DNA from: Geodermatophilus normandii
Lineage (GTDB): Bacteria > Actinomycetota > Actinomycetes > Mycobacteriales > Geodermatophilaceae
Length of the DNA: 64,000 nucleotides
Assembly (NCBI RefSeq): GCF_003182485.1
Contig: NZ_QGTX01000001.1
Coordinates: forward strand, 2,682,001-2,746,000
Direction of reading: 5' to 3'
Shown: in pieces, positions 43,201 through 50,237 of the stretch
Position numbering within the stretch: the stretch's first letter is position 1
Layout of the letters: every line of letters begins with the position of its first letter
Program-made: the position numbers and the translations under genes
Notes under the pieces: generated by a model
What the model saw: the letters and a program-made list of their open reading frames with translations, nothing else
Database searches by the model: none
Told to the model about the DNA's origin: nothing

Positions 43201-43531
43201 CGACGTCCTGGTCGTGGCGCCGTACAACAACCAGGTGGCGCTGATCCGCTCGCTGCTGCCCGACGGCGCGCGGGTGGGCACCGTCGACCGGTTCCAGGGC
43301 CAGGAGGCGCCGGTGGTCGTCTACTCCACGACGTCGACGTCGGCCGAGGAGGCGCCGCGCGGGGTGTCGTTCCTGTACGACCTCAACCGGCTGAACGTGG
43401 CGGTGTCGCGGGCCAAGGCGCTGGCAGTGGTGGTGATGAGCCCGCTGCTGCTCGACGCCGCCGTGCGGACGCCGGAGCAGCTGCGCCAGGTCAACGCGAT
43501 GTGCCGGCTGGCCGAGATGGCCGGTGTCTGA
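40256..43531 (+). CDS. TM0106-type RecB-like nuclease fused to RNase H-like domain and SF1 helicase
   Basis: 1091 residues. Residues 1-250: Cas4/RecB-like nuclease, with C21 (HQACPH), EVADAKLARR (catalytic ExK-like strand) and CNQCTWKPRC, together the four cysteines of a 4Fe-4S cluster. Residues 310-500: a DEDD RNase H-like exonuclease (LYLDFEGDPHS, YHYAAYEVSALKRL, YNKDDVDSTRELHDWL). Residues 690-1091: a UPF1-type SF1 helicase (VQGPPGSGKTRAASH, VLVVDEAGQFSLANA, LLGDPQQLAQ, TVDRFQGQEAPVVVYS, LNRLNVAVSRAK). Family members combine nuclease and helicase for DNA or RNA processing; the role here is unknown. Its end overlaps the next gene by 8 bp. Confidence 0.9.
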   Translation: MYRTDGSLVLSPTDLTRHQACPHVTTLDLAVADGRLTPLAEGPTDHAALIADLGTEHEMRYLDALEAEGRTVVRIPARFDAAGRREAEALTLQAMRDGVDVISQASFFDGVWGGAADFLLRVGTPSQLGDWSYEVADAKLARRVKVPALLQMATYAERLAVLQGRSPDRVCVVTGDGVTNPWRLVDVAAYARRARRNLTAFVADPPVTEPVPTSYCNQCTWKPRCDAELLAADDLSLVAGMRRDTREALRAAGIATLEQLAQADPGTLRAARIGAATRTRLQEQARQQLDERRTGVPSRTLLPPSGPTGLLRLPEPSHGDLYLDFEGDPHSADGAGLEYLAGIGDRQGRFTALWAHDPAAERQMVADLIDLVMAAWEADRDMHVYHYAAYEVSALKRLTGRYGVREAELDQLLRAERFVDLYPVVKQSMRISKGSYSIKKVEAFYGRQHTGDVADAMSSVIAYEQWLADRDPKRLEAIELYNKDDVDSTRELHDWLETQREELVRQYGDQPRPLLPEATGPAPRSEAEVEELALVERLQEAGHGLLGDLVQWHRREARPGWWEFFARADLDDAALVEDGTALGQLSPPVEIGQEKRSKLYEYRFPPQDTKLSAGSTAVDVDQRVSVGTVVALDAVAGRVVVKTAKPAVAARGLGPSGPLDDKGMRAAIAATADDVLAGRDCLGQALLERRVPADCRRLPGEEAGDAVVRLGLRLDGEVLAVQGPPGSGKTRAASHLIRALLDAGKKVGVTATSHAVIGNVLSAVGRPALQKCEEKQACGAPGVEWSKDGKEVASRLLDGDVSLVGGTAWFWTQPDLAEAVDVLVVDEAGQFSLANAVAVARSARSLVLLGDPQQLAQPTQGVHPGESGLSALEHLLEGHPTVPLGRGIFLDKTYRMHPALTAFVSDLAYEGRLESAALRERITVRPGGLVSGSGLAVREVRHTVPSSASSAEEAAEVAAVWRSLQGVGWVDAEGAERPIGPDDVLVVAPYNNQVALIRSLLPDGARVGTVDRFQGQEAPVVVYSTTSTSAEEAPRGVSFLYDLNRLNVAVSRAKALAVVVMSPLLLDAAVRTPEQLRQVNAMCRLAEMAGV

Positions 43532-43949
43532 CACCGCGGAGCTCGCGGCGCTGGTCGGGGTGGCGCCCGACGTGCTCGTGCGGGCGCTGGGCGACGCCTG
43601 GACGGAGGTCCGCGGGCCCGAGCACGAGCGGTGGTTCGTGAGCGGCCGGCCGGCGCAGGTGGCGGTCGGCTGGGACGGGTTCGGCTTCACGCTGGCCCGT
43701 CCCGAGCCGCGGTGGGCAGGCCCCGCGGAGCTCGTGTGGGAGTTCGTGGCCGACCGCCGGTTCTCCTCCGACGAGGTGCTCTACGAGCGAGCGGCCCTCG
43801 CCGAGGCGGCCGAGGAGGTCGCCCGCAAGCGGCGCCGCACCTTCCGCTGGTGCCCGGTGTGCCGGCAGGTCAACGCCCGCGAGCGCGTCCACGACAACAC
43901 CGGCCTCTGCATGGCCTGCGCCGAGCGCTACCTCGGTGTCCAGCACTAG
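43524..43949 (+). CDS. small zinc-ribbon protein coupled to nuclease-helicase
   Basis: 141 residues, GTG start inside the last codons of the nuclease-helicase gene (8-bp overlap). The N-terminal half is acidic with tryptophans (ERWFVSGRPAQVAVGWDGFGF). The C-terminus has RWCPVCRQVNARERVHDNTGLCMACAERYLG, two CxxC pairs that form a treble-clef or zinc ribbon. The tight coupling suggests it accompanies the large enzyme, perhaps as a nucleic acid-binding partner. No family name recognised. Confidence 0.7.
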   Translation: MSDTAELAALVGVAPDVLVRALGDAWTEVRGPEHERWFVSGRPAQVAVGWDGFGFTLARPEPRWAGPAELVWEFVADRRFSSDEVLYERAALAEAAEEVARKRRRTFRWCPVCRQVNARERVHDNTGLCMACAERYLGVQH

Positions 43950-44064
43950 GACGAGAGGAGCCGTTGGAGCCGTCGTGCCGGCTCACCGCGTTGTCGCGAT
44001 GACGGACGTGACGCTCTCACCTTCCGATCCCGCCCGACATCCCTGATCTATATGTGGAAGGCAG

Positions 44065-45129
44065 GTGTCCACCGTGGCCAATGACGGCATCTTCCTGCGG
44101 TCCGCCGACGGCTTGAATGTCCTCAGAGCCCTGGGCGCAATTGCTCAAGCAGTTCGTCCACGGACTTCCCGTCCGCCTCGGCTGTTGCTGCCGGAGAGTC
44201 CTGGAGACTGGCCAAAGGCCAGTACTTCACTGCGTTGGCGGCATAGTCGAGCATCTGGCCGACGACCTCACGGCGGATGCGCGTATCGGACGATCGCTTG
44301 ACTTCCACCAGCACCGGCACGCCCTCGCCGTCGACGAAGAGATGGTCGAGGCTGAACGTGCCGCCGCCGTCCTGAGCACTTGGCACCCCCATCTCTCGAC
44401 GGATGAGCAGCAGGCGCCCCGACCCGGCAGAGTTCTGGCGCGCTGTCGAGACCAACCTAAAGGCCGGGCGGATCCGGATGCTGTTCGTCGCGGACGCCCT
44501 TCCCGCAGAGTTGGTGCGCATCATTGATTTCCTCAACGAGCAGATGAGTCCCGCGGAGGTTCTTGGCGTCGAGCTTCAGCAGTTCGTTGGAGACGGGCAT
44601 ACGGTCTATGTCCCGCGAGTCGTGGGTCGAACCAGTGGTGCTGTGGCCTCGAAGGGGGGGCGCCGCGCAGAGCGGCCAGTTGTGGGACCGGAACTCGTTC
44701 CTCGACGCAGCCGCAGCACGCTGCTCACCCGCTGAGGTGTCTCTGATGCGTCGCCTGATCGAGGACGTCGAAGGCCGTGGCCTGAAGATCAACCCCGGTC
44801 GGGGTGCCACTCCTGGCCTCTCGGGTTGGTATTCAGTAGCAGGTCAGCCCACTGGAGTCTGGGTGCTCAATGCAAACAATGAGAGCCCGAAGACACGGTC
44901 CTATGTCGTGCTGTATCTCGCGGACCTACTCCCGAGGGTGGGTGCCGACAGGCTCGAACGTGCTGCTCGGATCCTCGAGACGTTGCCGTCCATGGCCGGC
45001 AAGATCGGGCTTGCGCGGCAGAGCCAGTGGAAGAAGTACCCGTCGCTCTACCTAGCTGACATCGCCGGTAAGCCCACGGAGGAGAGGGTCCTCTTCGACG
45101 CATTGAACGAGCTCACAGCGGACGTGTGA
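44065..45129 (+). pseudogene. nuclease-like gene broken by internal inversion and frameshift
   Basis: Remains of one gene lie on both strands. A start (ANDGIFLRSADGLNVL) is on the plus strand. The middle, with DHLFVDGEGVPVLVEVKRSSDTRIRREVVGQMLDYAANAV (ExK-type nuclease signature), is on the minus strand between about 44416 and 44136. The next part (DPAEFWRAVETNLKAGRIRMLFVAD, IDFLNEQMSPAEVLG) is back on the plus strand from about 44415. The minus fragment ends LLEQLRP and the plus fragment begins RPDPAEFW, which join seamlessly if the segment is flipped. The breakpoints carry a 6-bp inverted repeat, GGGCGC (44133-44138) and GCGCCC (44414-44419). Further on, a G7 run (44654-44660) shifts frame before the C-terminal part (WDRNSFLDAAAAR to LFDALNELTADV). 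Some N-terminal codons also appear lost. Confidence 0.75.
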
Positions 45130-45177
45130 CTCCGTCGGGAGGCCAGGTCGACAACGAGGCGGGTGCTGGCCAGGACG

Positions 45178-46353
45178 TCAAGCGACCGGGGCCAGTAGCG
45201 GTGCCGGGGTGGTGATCTCCGACCCGTCGGGTCGCCAGGTGTGCCATCGGCCGTCGGGTTGTCGTTCGACGCGGAAGCCGTGGTGGACCTTGGTGTGGTG
45301 GCGTTCGCACAACAGTGCTGAGTTCTCGAGGCTGGTCTCGCCGCCGTCGATCCAGTGGACCAGGTGGTGGACGTCGCACCACCAGGTCGGTGCTCGGCAG
45401 CCGGCGAAGACGCAGCCGCCGTCGCGGAGCTCGGTGGCCCGGCGCAGGTGGCGGTCGGCGAGGCGGTGCGCGCGGCCGAGGTCGAGTGGGGCGCGGTCGG
45501 GGCCGAAGACGACGCGGGAGACGGCGCCGTCGCAGGCCAGCCAGCGGGCGCGGGCGGCGGAGAGCACGGTGCCCGAGCCCAGGGTGGCGGTGCCCTGGCC
45601 GGTGGCGGGGTCGGCGAGGTCGGCGAGGTCGATGCGGACCGCGACGTGGGGCTTGACCGTCCGCAGCGTCGGCAGGCTGCCGGCGGCCAGCGCGTTGTCG
45701 GCCAGTTGCACGAGGGCGTCACCGAGGCGCTGGGCGCGGGTCCGCTCGTCGCCGGCCGGGCGGTCGGCCTGGGTGAAGGACTCCAGGGCGACGGTGAACT
45801 TCTCCCCGCCGACGGCGTCCAGGCAGCCGTGGAGGGTGCGGGACCCGTCGGCGTGGGTGACCACCGTCAGCGAGCGGCCCTCGGTGGGGTCGGGTTCGGG
45901 GCCGTCGGGGTCGAGGTCGTCGCAGTAGCGCTGCACCACCGTCACCAGGTCGGTGTGCGGCTGCTCGACCGCGATCCCGGTGAAGACGGCGTCGATCACT
46001 GCCAGGTCCACGCCTTGCTCCGCGGCGGCGGCCAGCCGTGCCGGTGTGACCGCGCGTGCGGTGACCGCGACCTGCTCGGCGGACACCAGGCCGGCGTCGT
46101 GCGCCTCGGCGAGGGCGGGCAGGTGCGCCAGCGCCCGCCCGTTGCGCACCAGCCGCGACGCCTCGGAACCCGAGAGCCGGCAGTGCCCGCGCAGCCAGGA
46201 GGTCATCGACCGCTGCCCGTCCCGCTCGGGCGCCTGCGACAGCTCCGCCGCCCGCACCCGGCGGGCCAGGGCGGCGTCGATCCGGTTGCGCTCGGCGACC
46301 AGCGCGGCGACGCCGTCGAGGACGTCACCGCTCCCTGGATCACCCGAACACAT
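45178..46353 (-). CDS. DUF222-HNH endonuclease-type protein
   Basis: 391 residues: an all-helical DUF222 region (about 10-290) and a C-terminal HNH zinc finger nuclease domain (ELRDGGCVFAGCRAPTWWCDVHHLVHWIDGG, NSALLCERHHTKVHHG) with the H-H pair, Asn and four cysteines. This is a multicopy family in actinobacteria whose role (mobile or regulatory) is unclear. ATG 46353 is chosen, not the in-frame GTG at 46371, because a good promoter (-10 TACAAT six bases before the ATG) sits there, making a leaderless transcript; the GTG would lie inside the promoter. Codon use is the same as in neighbours. Confidence 0.88.
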   Translation of the reverse strand: MCSGDPGSGDVLDGVAALVAERNRIDAALARRVRAAELSQAPERDGQRSMTSWLRGHCRLSGSEASRLVRNGRALAHLPALAEAHDAGLVSAEQVAVTARAVTPARLAAAAEQGVDLAVIDAVFTGIAVEQPHTDLVTVVQRYCDDLDPDGPEPDPTEGRSLTVVTHADGSRTLHGCLDAVGGEKFTVALESFTQADRPAGDERTRAQRLGDALVQLADNALAAGSLPTLRTVKPHVAVRIDLADLADPATGQGTATLGSGTVLSAARARWLACDGAVSRVVFGPDRAPLDLGRAHRLADRHLRRATELRDGGCVFAGCRAPTWWCDVHHLVHWIDGGETSLENSALLCERHHTKVHHGFRVERQPDGRWHTWRPDGSEITTPAPLLAPVA

Positions 46354-46359
46354 GTACGA

Positions 46360-46388
46360 ATTGTACGCCACCGCAGTGGTCCCCTCAA
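46360..46388 (-). promoter_or_regulatory. sigma70-type promoter of DUF222-HNH gene
   Basis: TTGAGG (46388-46383), a 17-base spacer and TACAAT (46365-46360), close to consensus, with the ATG starting 7 bases after the -10. It predicts a leaderless mRNA. Confidence 0.65.
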
Positions 46389-46463
46389 CCTGAAACCGCA
46401 GGTCAAAGCGCTAATCGGTCAGGAGCAGAAGCTGTCGACGACCTCGTGGGTAGGGCGACCGGG

Positions 46464-47216
46464 ATGGAACTCGACGACGCCACGGCCCTGAGGGCGGCGC
46501 TGCACGGCCACGTGCCACGGGCGGTCCGCACGCACTGGGTCGACGTCGACGGCGTCCGCTGGCCGCTGCGACAGGTGGTGACCCTTGCGGTCGCTGGCGA
46601 CCGGAGCCGCGTCACCACCCGGGCTGCCCACCGGGCCCTGCGAGAGCTGGGCTTCCGGACGAGCGAGCGGACGGAGAGCTGGCGGAGCGAGGTCCCCAGC
46701 GTCACCCCGCTCCTCGACGCGCTGAACGCCGCGACGCCCGCAGACTTCCTCGCCGCCGGCCGAGCCGCGAGCAACGAGCCGGGGCTCTACAGCTGGTGGG
46801 CCGACGACCAGGGCGCGGCCGACCTGACCCGGGGTCTCGGGCACGAGGTGGTGCCGGGCCTCGTCTACGCGGGCCGCGCCGGGGGCATCCGGCCGAGCGG
46901 CGTGCGGTCGAGCAACACGCTGTGGGGCCGCATCGCCACGATGCACCTCGGTGGCCGCCGGCAGTTCTCCACCTTCCGGCTCACGCTGAGCGCCTGCCTG
47001 TCCCCGGAGGGCGGTCCGGCCGTCGACGGGCAGGAGCTGACCGGCTGGATGCACCGGCACCTGCGGGTCGCGGTCCTCCCGCTGCCGATCGAGTCGGTGG
47101 CGCCGGGGGAGGAGCGGCTGCTCGAGCTCGCCGACCCGCCCCTCAACCTCCGCGACGTCCCGAGGACCGACCTGCGCCGCGCGCTCACCCGCCGTCGGAA
47201 GGCCCTGCCCACCTGA
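46464..47216 (+). CDS. GIY-YIG-type nuclease protein
   Basis: 250 residues from ATG 46464 (a GTG at 46446 is in frame). The C-terminal half holds a GIY-YIG-like core: GLYSWWADDQGAADL, GLVYAGRAGGIRPSG, LWGRIATMHLGG and a late EERLLELADPPLNLRD. The N-terminal half (VDVDGVRWPLRQVVTLA) looks like a DNA-binding segment. Related proteins are found near restriction or defence genes; no partner is adjacent. It is unlike the GIY-YIG gene at 13138 in domain order. Converges with the NlpC/P60 gene over a strong terminator. Confidence 0.72.
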   Translation: MELDDATALRAALHGHVPRAVRTHWVDVDGVRWPLRQVVTLAVAGDRSRVTTRAAHRALRELGFRTSERTESWRSEVPSVTPLLDALNAATPADFLAAGRAASNEPGLYSWWADDQGAADLTRGLGHEVVPGLVYAGRAGGIRPSGVRSSNTLWGRIATMHLGGRRQFSTFRLTLSACLSPEGGPAVDGQELTGWMHRHLRVAVLPLPIESVAPGEERLLELADPPLNLRDVPRTDLRRALTRRRKALPT

Positions 47217-47221
47217 CACGG

Positions 47222-47252
47222 CGGCGCCCCGGCCACGAGGGCCGGGGCGCCG
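47222..47252. terminator. terminator between convergent genes
   Basis: Exact 13-base arms (CGGCGCCCCGGCC and GGCCGGGGCGCCG) with a 5-base loop between the GIY-YIG stop and the NlpC/P60 stop. Confidence 0.8.
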
Positions 47253-47265
47253 TCGAGAGCGTGCG

Positions 47266-47781
47266 TCAGGCGACGCGGCGTGCGCCCGCGTAGCTCGGCA
47301 TCGAGTCCAGGTTGACCACGGCCACCGGCTTGCCGGCGGTCGAGGCGTGCACCATCTGGCCGTTGCCGATGTACATGCCCACGTGCGACACGGGGCTGTA
47401 GAAGAACACCAGGTCGCCCGGCTTGAGGTCGGCCTTCGCCACCGGGGTGCCGAACGTCGACTGGGCCTTCGAGGTGCGCGGGATCGTGATGCCCGCGGCC
47501 TTGTAGGCGTAGCTGGTCAGCCCGGAGCAGTCGAACGTGTTCGGGCCGGCGGCGCCGTACACGTACATGTCACCGCGCTGGGCCAGGGCGGTGTCGACGG
47601 CGATCTGGGCCGCGCCGTTGGGAGCAGGCGCTGGGGCGGCGGCCACGGTCGCGGTGGTGCCGACGCCCCCTGCAGCAGCGGAGGCGGGGAGGGGCGAGAG
47701 GGCGATGCCGGCCCCGGCGATGGCGGCGACGGCGACACCGCGGAACGAGCGACGAGCGAGGGACGTGCGAGTGGTCGTCAT
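47266..47781 (-). CDS. secreted NlpC/P60 peptidoglycan endopeptidase
   Basis: 171 residues. Sec signal peptide (ARRSFRGVAVAAIAGAGIALSPLPASA), an Ala/Pro linker, then an NlpC/P60 domain: FDCSGLTSYAYKAAG (nucleophile Cys), DLVFFYSPVSHVGMYIGNGQMVHAST (His) and a final polar residue. Such enzymes cleave D-glutamyl or meso-diaminopimelate peptide links in cell wall, for division or resuscitation. A c-di-AMP riboswitch precedes it, as in many actinobacterial cell wall hydrolase genes. An AGGAG lies 12 bases before the start. Confidence 0.92.
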   Translation of the reverse strand: MTTTRTSLARRSFRGVAVAAIAGAGIALSPLPASAAAGGVGTTATVAAAPAPAPNGAAQIAVDTALAQRGDMYVYGAAGPNTFDCSGLTSYAYKAAGITIPRTSKAQSTFGTPVAKADLKPGDLVFFYSPVSHVGMYIGNGQMVHASTAGKPVAVVNLDSMPSYAGARRVA

Positions 47782-47804
47782 CGACGACGGTTCTCCTGTT
47801 CTCC

Positions 47805-47940
47805 ACGGCCGCCTACCGGGTTAGCTGACGGGTTCGGACGGGGGAGTCGCCCGGCGCGACGGATCGCGCTCCACCCCAGGACTGCGGTGGGTCCCCGGCC
47901 CGGGTACCGGCTGGGTGCCGGCATCCGGTTCGGCGTGTCC
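47805..47940 (-). ncRNA. c-di-AMP (ydaO/yuaA) riboswitch
   Basis: Read on the minus strand, the leader of the NlpC/P60 gene shows the conserved pieces of the actinobacterial ydaO aptamer: GCCGGGGACCCACCGCA, then CTGGGGTGGA, then CCGAACCCGTCAGCTAACCC and GGTAGGCGG just upstream of the ribosome site. High cellular c-di-AMP normally turns off such genes, tying wall cleavage to osmotic status. Boundaries are approximate. Confidence 0.88.
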
Positions 47941-48296
47941 GGCGGGTGTCACGCGGGTGGTGACGAGGGCCCCGGCCGGTCCGCGACGACGGTAGGGAGC
48001 GGTTGCGGGCCCCTCCACCGGACCGAGGCCGCGCCACGCCCGGGCCCGGCCTCCCGACTTGACGCCGGCCGCGGATCCGACACGCCACCGTCACCACCAC
48101 GGACGGCGGCGCAGCACCCGGCCGGCGGCCGCCCGGGCGGCACGGACACGCCGGGCCCGACGAGAAAGGACGAGACGGTGCGCCCGCACTCCGGGTCAGC
48201 GGCCCGCCACGCCCGCGGAGGTCGCCGGGATCTCGACGGTTGGCCCGCCCGTTGTCGGGGCACCCGTTGGAGCAGTCGAGAGGAGGGAGCACCCCC
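47941..48296. other. 356-bp intergenic region
   Basis: Holds the promoter of the riboswitch transcript (minus) and the leader of the small gene at 48297 (plus). No gene seen; a ribosome site GGAGGGAG is at its right edge. Confidence 0.45.
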
Positions 48297-48455
48297 ATGG
48301 GCATGTTGAGGAACGTGATCGCCTCGGGCGTCGCCGCGAAGGTCGTCCAGGAGCTCCGGAAGCCGCAGAACCAGGCGAAGATCAAGCAGTTCATCCGGGA
48401 CTACCAGGCCAAGAACAAGGGTGGCGGCACGCGACCGACCGGTCGCGGGTACTGA
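48297..48455 (+). CDS. small conserved-type basic protein (52 aa)
   Basis: Begins at ATG 48297 with GGAGGGAG eight bases upstream; 52 residues, basic, helical: MLRNVIASGVAAKVVQELRKP, KIKQFIRDYQAKNKGGG, ending TGRGY. No family recognised, but the clean ribosome site and the strong terminator 15 bp after the stop argue that it is a real single-gene transcript. It could bind nucleic acid or associate with a membrane (hydrophobic first helix). Confidence 0.62.
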   Translation: MGMLRNVIASGVAAKVVQELRKPQNQAKIKQFIRDYQAKNKGGGTRPTGRGY

Positions 48456-48469
48456 CCCCGCACGCTCGA

Positions 48470-48505
48470 CCGCGGCCCCCGTCCCTTCCGGGACGGGGGC
48501 CGCGG
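48470..48505 (+). terminator. strong terminator
   Basis: 16-base exact arms (CCGCGGCCCCCGTCCC and its complement) with loop TTCC, 15 bases after the small gene. Confidence 0.82.
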
Positions 48506-48699
48506 TGCGTCCCCGGCTTCGTGACCTCCGTTTCCGCCGCTGCGCATGAGACACCTGTGAGTGCTGAGGACGACTCCGTACCGATATGGGTCGTTCCGGG
48601 ACGCGGCCGTGTCACTGTCCCGTGTGTCACGCCCGGTGGCGGTGCAGCAGACATGTGCAGCGACCCCCGCTTCTCGGGCTCTCACCCCCGGGGGATCCG

Positions 48700-49314
48700 A
48701 TGACCTACTCTCCGCCGCTCCCGCAGCAGCCCGTGCCTGCTCCTGCCCCGAAGAAGCCGTTCTACAAGAAGGCCTGGTTCCTCGTCCTCGCCGCGATCGT
48801 CGTCATCATCATCGGCGTCAACGCGAACAAGGGCGGCGGTGCCGACACCGGTTCAGCCGAGGCTCCGGGCGACAACGGCGCGGCCAGCGCCGACTCCGGG
48901 GACGCCACCGAGGCCAGCGCCGTCGGCATCGGTCAGCCGGCGGCCGACGGCGACTTCCAGTTCGTCGTCAACGGCGTCGACTGCTCGCAGACCGAGCTCG
49001 GCGACGAGTACCTCAGCACGCAAGCGCAGGGGCAGTTCTGCATCGTCGACGTGACGGTGAGCAACATCGGCAGTGAGGCGCAGGGCTTCTTCGGTGAGAA
49101 CGCCACCCTGCTCAACGCCGAGGGCCAGGAGTTCAGCGCCGACAGCGAGGCTGCCTTCTACCTGCAGGACTCGTCCTCGCTCTACGAGGAGATCAACCCC
49201 GGCAACACGCTCAACAGCAAGGTCGTCTTCGACGTCCCGGCCGGCATGACCCCCAGCGGCATCGAGCTGCACGACTCCGCGTTCTCCGGTGGCGTGACCG
49301 TCGCCCTGCAGTAA
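48700..49314 (+). CDS. DUF4352-type exported protein
   Basis: 204 residues. A Pro-rich cytoplasmic start (PPLPQQPVPAPAPKKPFYKK), one membrane helix (AWFLVLAAIVVIIIGVN), an acidic Gly/Ala linker and an Ig-like DUF4352 domain: GDFQFVVNGVDCSQTELG, GQFCIVDVTVSNIGSEAQGFFGENATLLNAEGQEF, FDVPAGMTPSGIELHD, with two cysteines likely bonded. The domain resembles the antigen MPT63/MPB63 fold. It is anchored at the membrane with the domain outside. Function unknown. Confidence 0.82.
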   Translation: MTYSPPLPQQPVPAPAPKKPFYKKAWFLVLAAIVVIIIGVNANKGGGADTGSAEAPGDNGAASADSGDATEASAVGIGQPAADGDFQFVVNGVDCSQTELGDEYLSTQAQGQFCIVDVTVSNIGSEAQGFFGENATLLNAEGQEFSADSEAAFYLQDSSSLYEEINPGNTLNSKVVFDVPAGMTPSGIELHDSAFSGGVTVALQ

Positions 49315-49327
49315 GCAGCGCTCAACC

Positions 49328-49361
49328 ACAGGGGGTTCCGCCGACCGGCGGGACCCCCTGT
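49328..49361 (+). terminator. terminator of DUF4352 gene
   Basis: 15-base arms ACAGGGGGTTCCGCC and GGCGGGACCCCCTGT (one G-U pair) with a 4-base loop, 13 bp after the stop and followed by TGTCGTCTT. Confidence 0.82.
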
Positions 49362-49841
49362 GTCGTCTTCGAGCCATGATGTGGCCGGGCTCGCGAGCCC
49401 GGATCGGGGTGCAGTCGAGTTCCGTCCAGCAACACCCCGACCGGGGCGGACACGACCCGGTTCCCGGTGACGACGATGCTCCGGCGGACGGGGCGCGTGC
49501 ACGGCGGGATGGTCCCGCCGTTCACGCGAACCGGTGCCGTCCCCGCCGGGGGCACGGGTGTGGGGGCGGCACCGGCCCACGGACAGGAGAGGCGCCGGCG
49601 CGCTCCGCATGACGGGAGCGGGGACGCCGGCGACGGCGCCGGGCCCGCGGCGGGCCGGGGCCGGGGCCGCGCGGGCGCCGGACCTCCGCGTCATGGACCG
49701 GGGCGGCCCGCGTCAGCGCCCGTCCGGACACCGTGCGTGACCGCCGACCCGTCGACGGCGGCGTCCCGGCGCGCCGCGTCATCCCGGCCCGGGGACGGCG
49801 TCGTCACCGGTGCAGGGGGATCGAGGGAGGCGAGCAGCGCC
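49362..49841. other. 480-bp region without a supported gene
   Basis: Frames open here on both strands but have skewed Gly/Arg/Ala composition and no ribosome site. I see no RNA gene or repeat; it may hold the promoter for the small gene at 49842. Confidence 0.4.
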
Positions 49842-50165
49842 ATGACGACGAGCAGCGCCACGACGACGAGCGGGACGACGAGCGGGACGACCGGCGGGGC
49901 AGGCGCGGAGCGGGCGGCCGCCCCCGGGGTCCCGGCTCCCCGGGGGTCGCAGGAGCGGCTCCAGCACGTGGAGGAACTCCGCCGGGCGGCGACCCACCTG
50001 GCGGCGGCACAGTTCCTCGAGAGCCGCGCCGACCGTTCGGCCAGCCCCGTGCTGGCGGGCCTGCTGCGCGACCGGGCCCGCGAGCGCCGCCGCAGGGGCG
50101 AGCGCATCCTCGTGCGGCTCGGGGTGCGGCCCGTGCGGGGCGGGCCGCCCGGGCAGCGGTGCTGA
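49842..50165 (+). CDS. hypothetical protein, Thr/Ser-rich N-terminus
   Basis: About 107 residues from ATG 49842 with GGGAGG some 12 bases upstream. A repetitive N-terminus (TTSSATTTSGTTSGTTGG) precedes a helical, basic C-terminal part: SQERLQHVEELRRAATHLAAAQFLES, SPVLAGLLRDRARERRRRGERIL. The frame is open upstream to 49467, but that portion is poor. It lies 73 bp before the sigma-kinase fusion and could be its first operon partner. No function is assignable. Confidence 0.5.
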   Translation: MTTSSATTTSGTTSGTTGGAGAERAAAPGVPAPRGSQERLQHVEELRRAATHLAAAQFLESRADRSASPVLAGLLRDRARERRRRGERILVRLGVRPVRGGPPGQRC

Positions 50166-50237
50166 GCAGGCGGTTCCCCGCCGGGAGCGGGAGCGGAAGG
50201 GGAGGCGGAGCCGGGACGCGCGGCGTAGCTTTCCGCC

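Noticed and set aside
40169-43690. A 1173-residue minus-strand frame opposite the nuclease-helicase gene.
   Set aside because: Shadow of the plus-strand gene: no recognisable domain, while the plus strand has full nuclease and helicase motifs.
46354-46371. Upstream GTG start for the DUF222-HNH gene.
   Set aside because: It lies inside a near-consensus promoter whose -10 box places transcription start at the later ATG.
49467-49841. Upstream part of the open frame leading into the small gene at 49842.
   Set aside because: Composition is Gly/Arg-rich, no ribosome site, and the opposite strand is equally open; typical of non-coding sequence at high GC.
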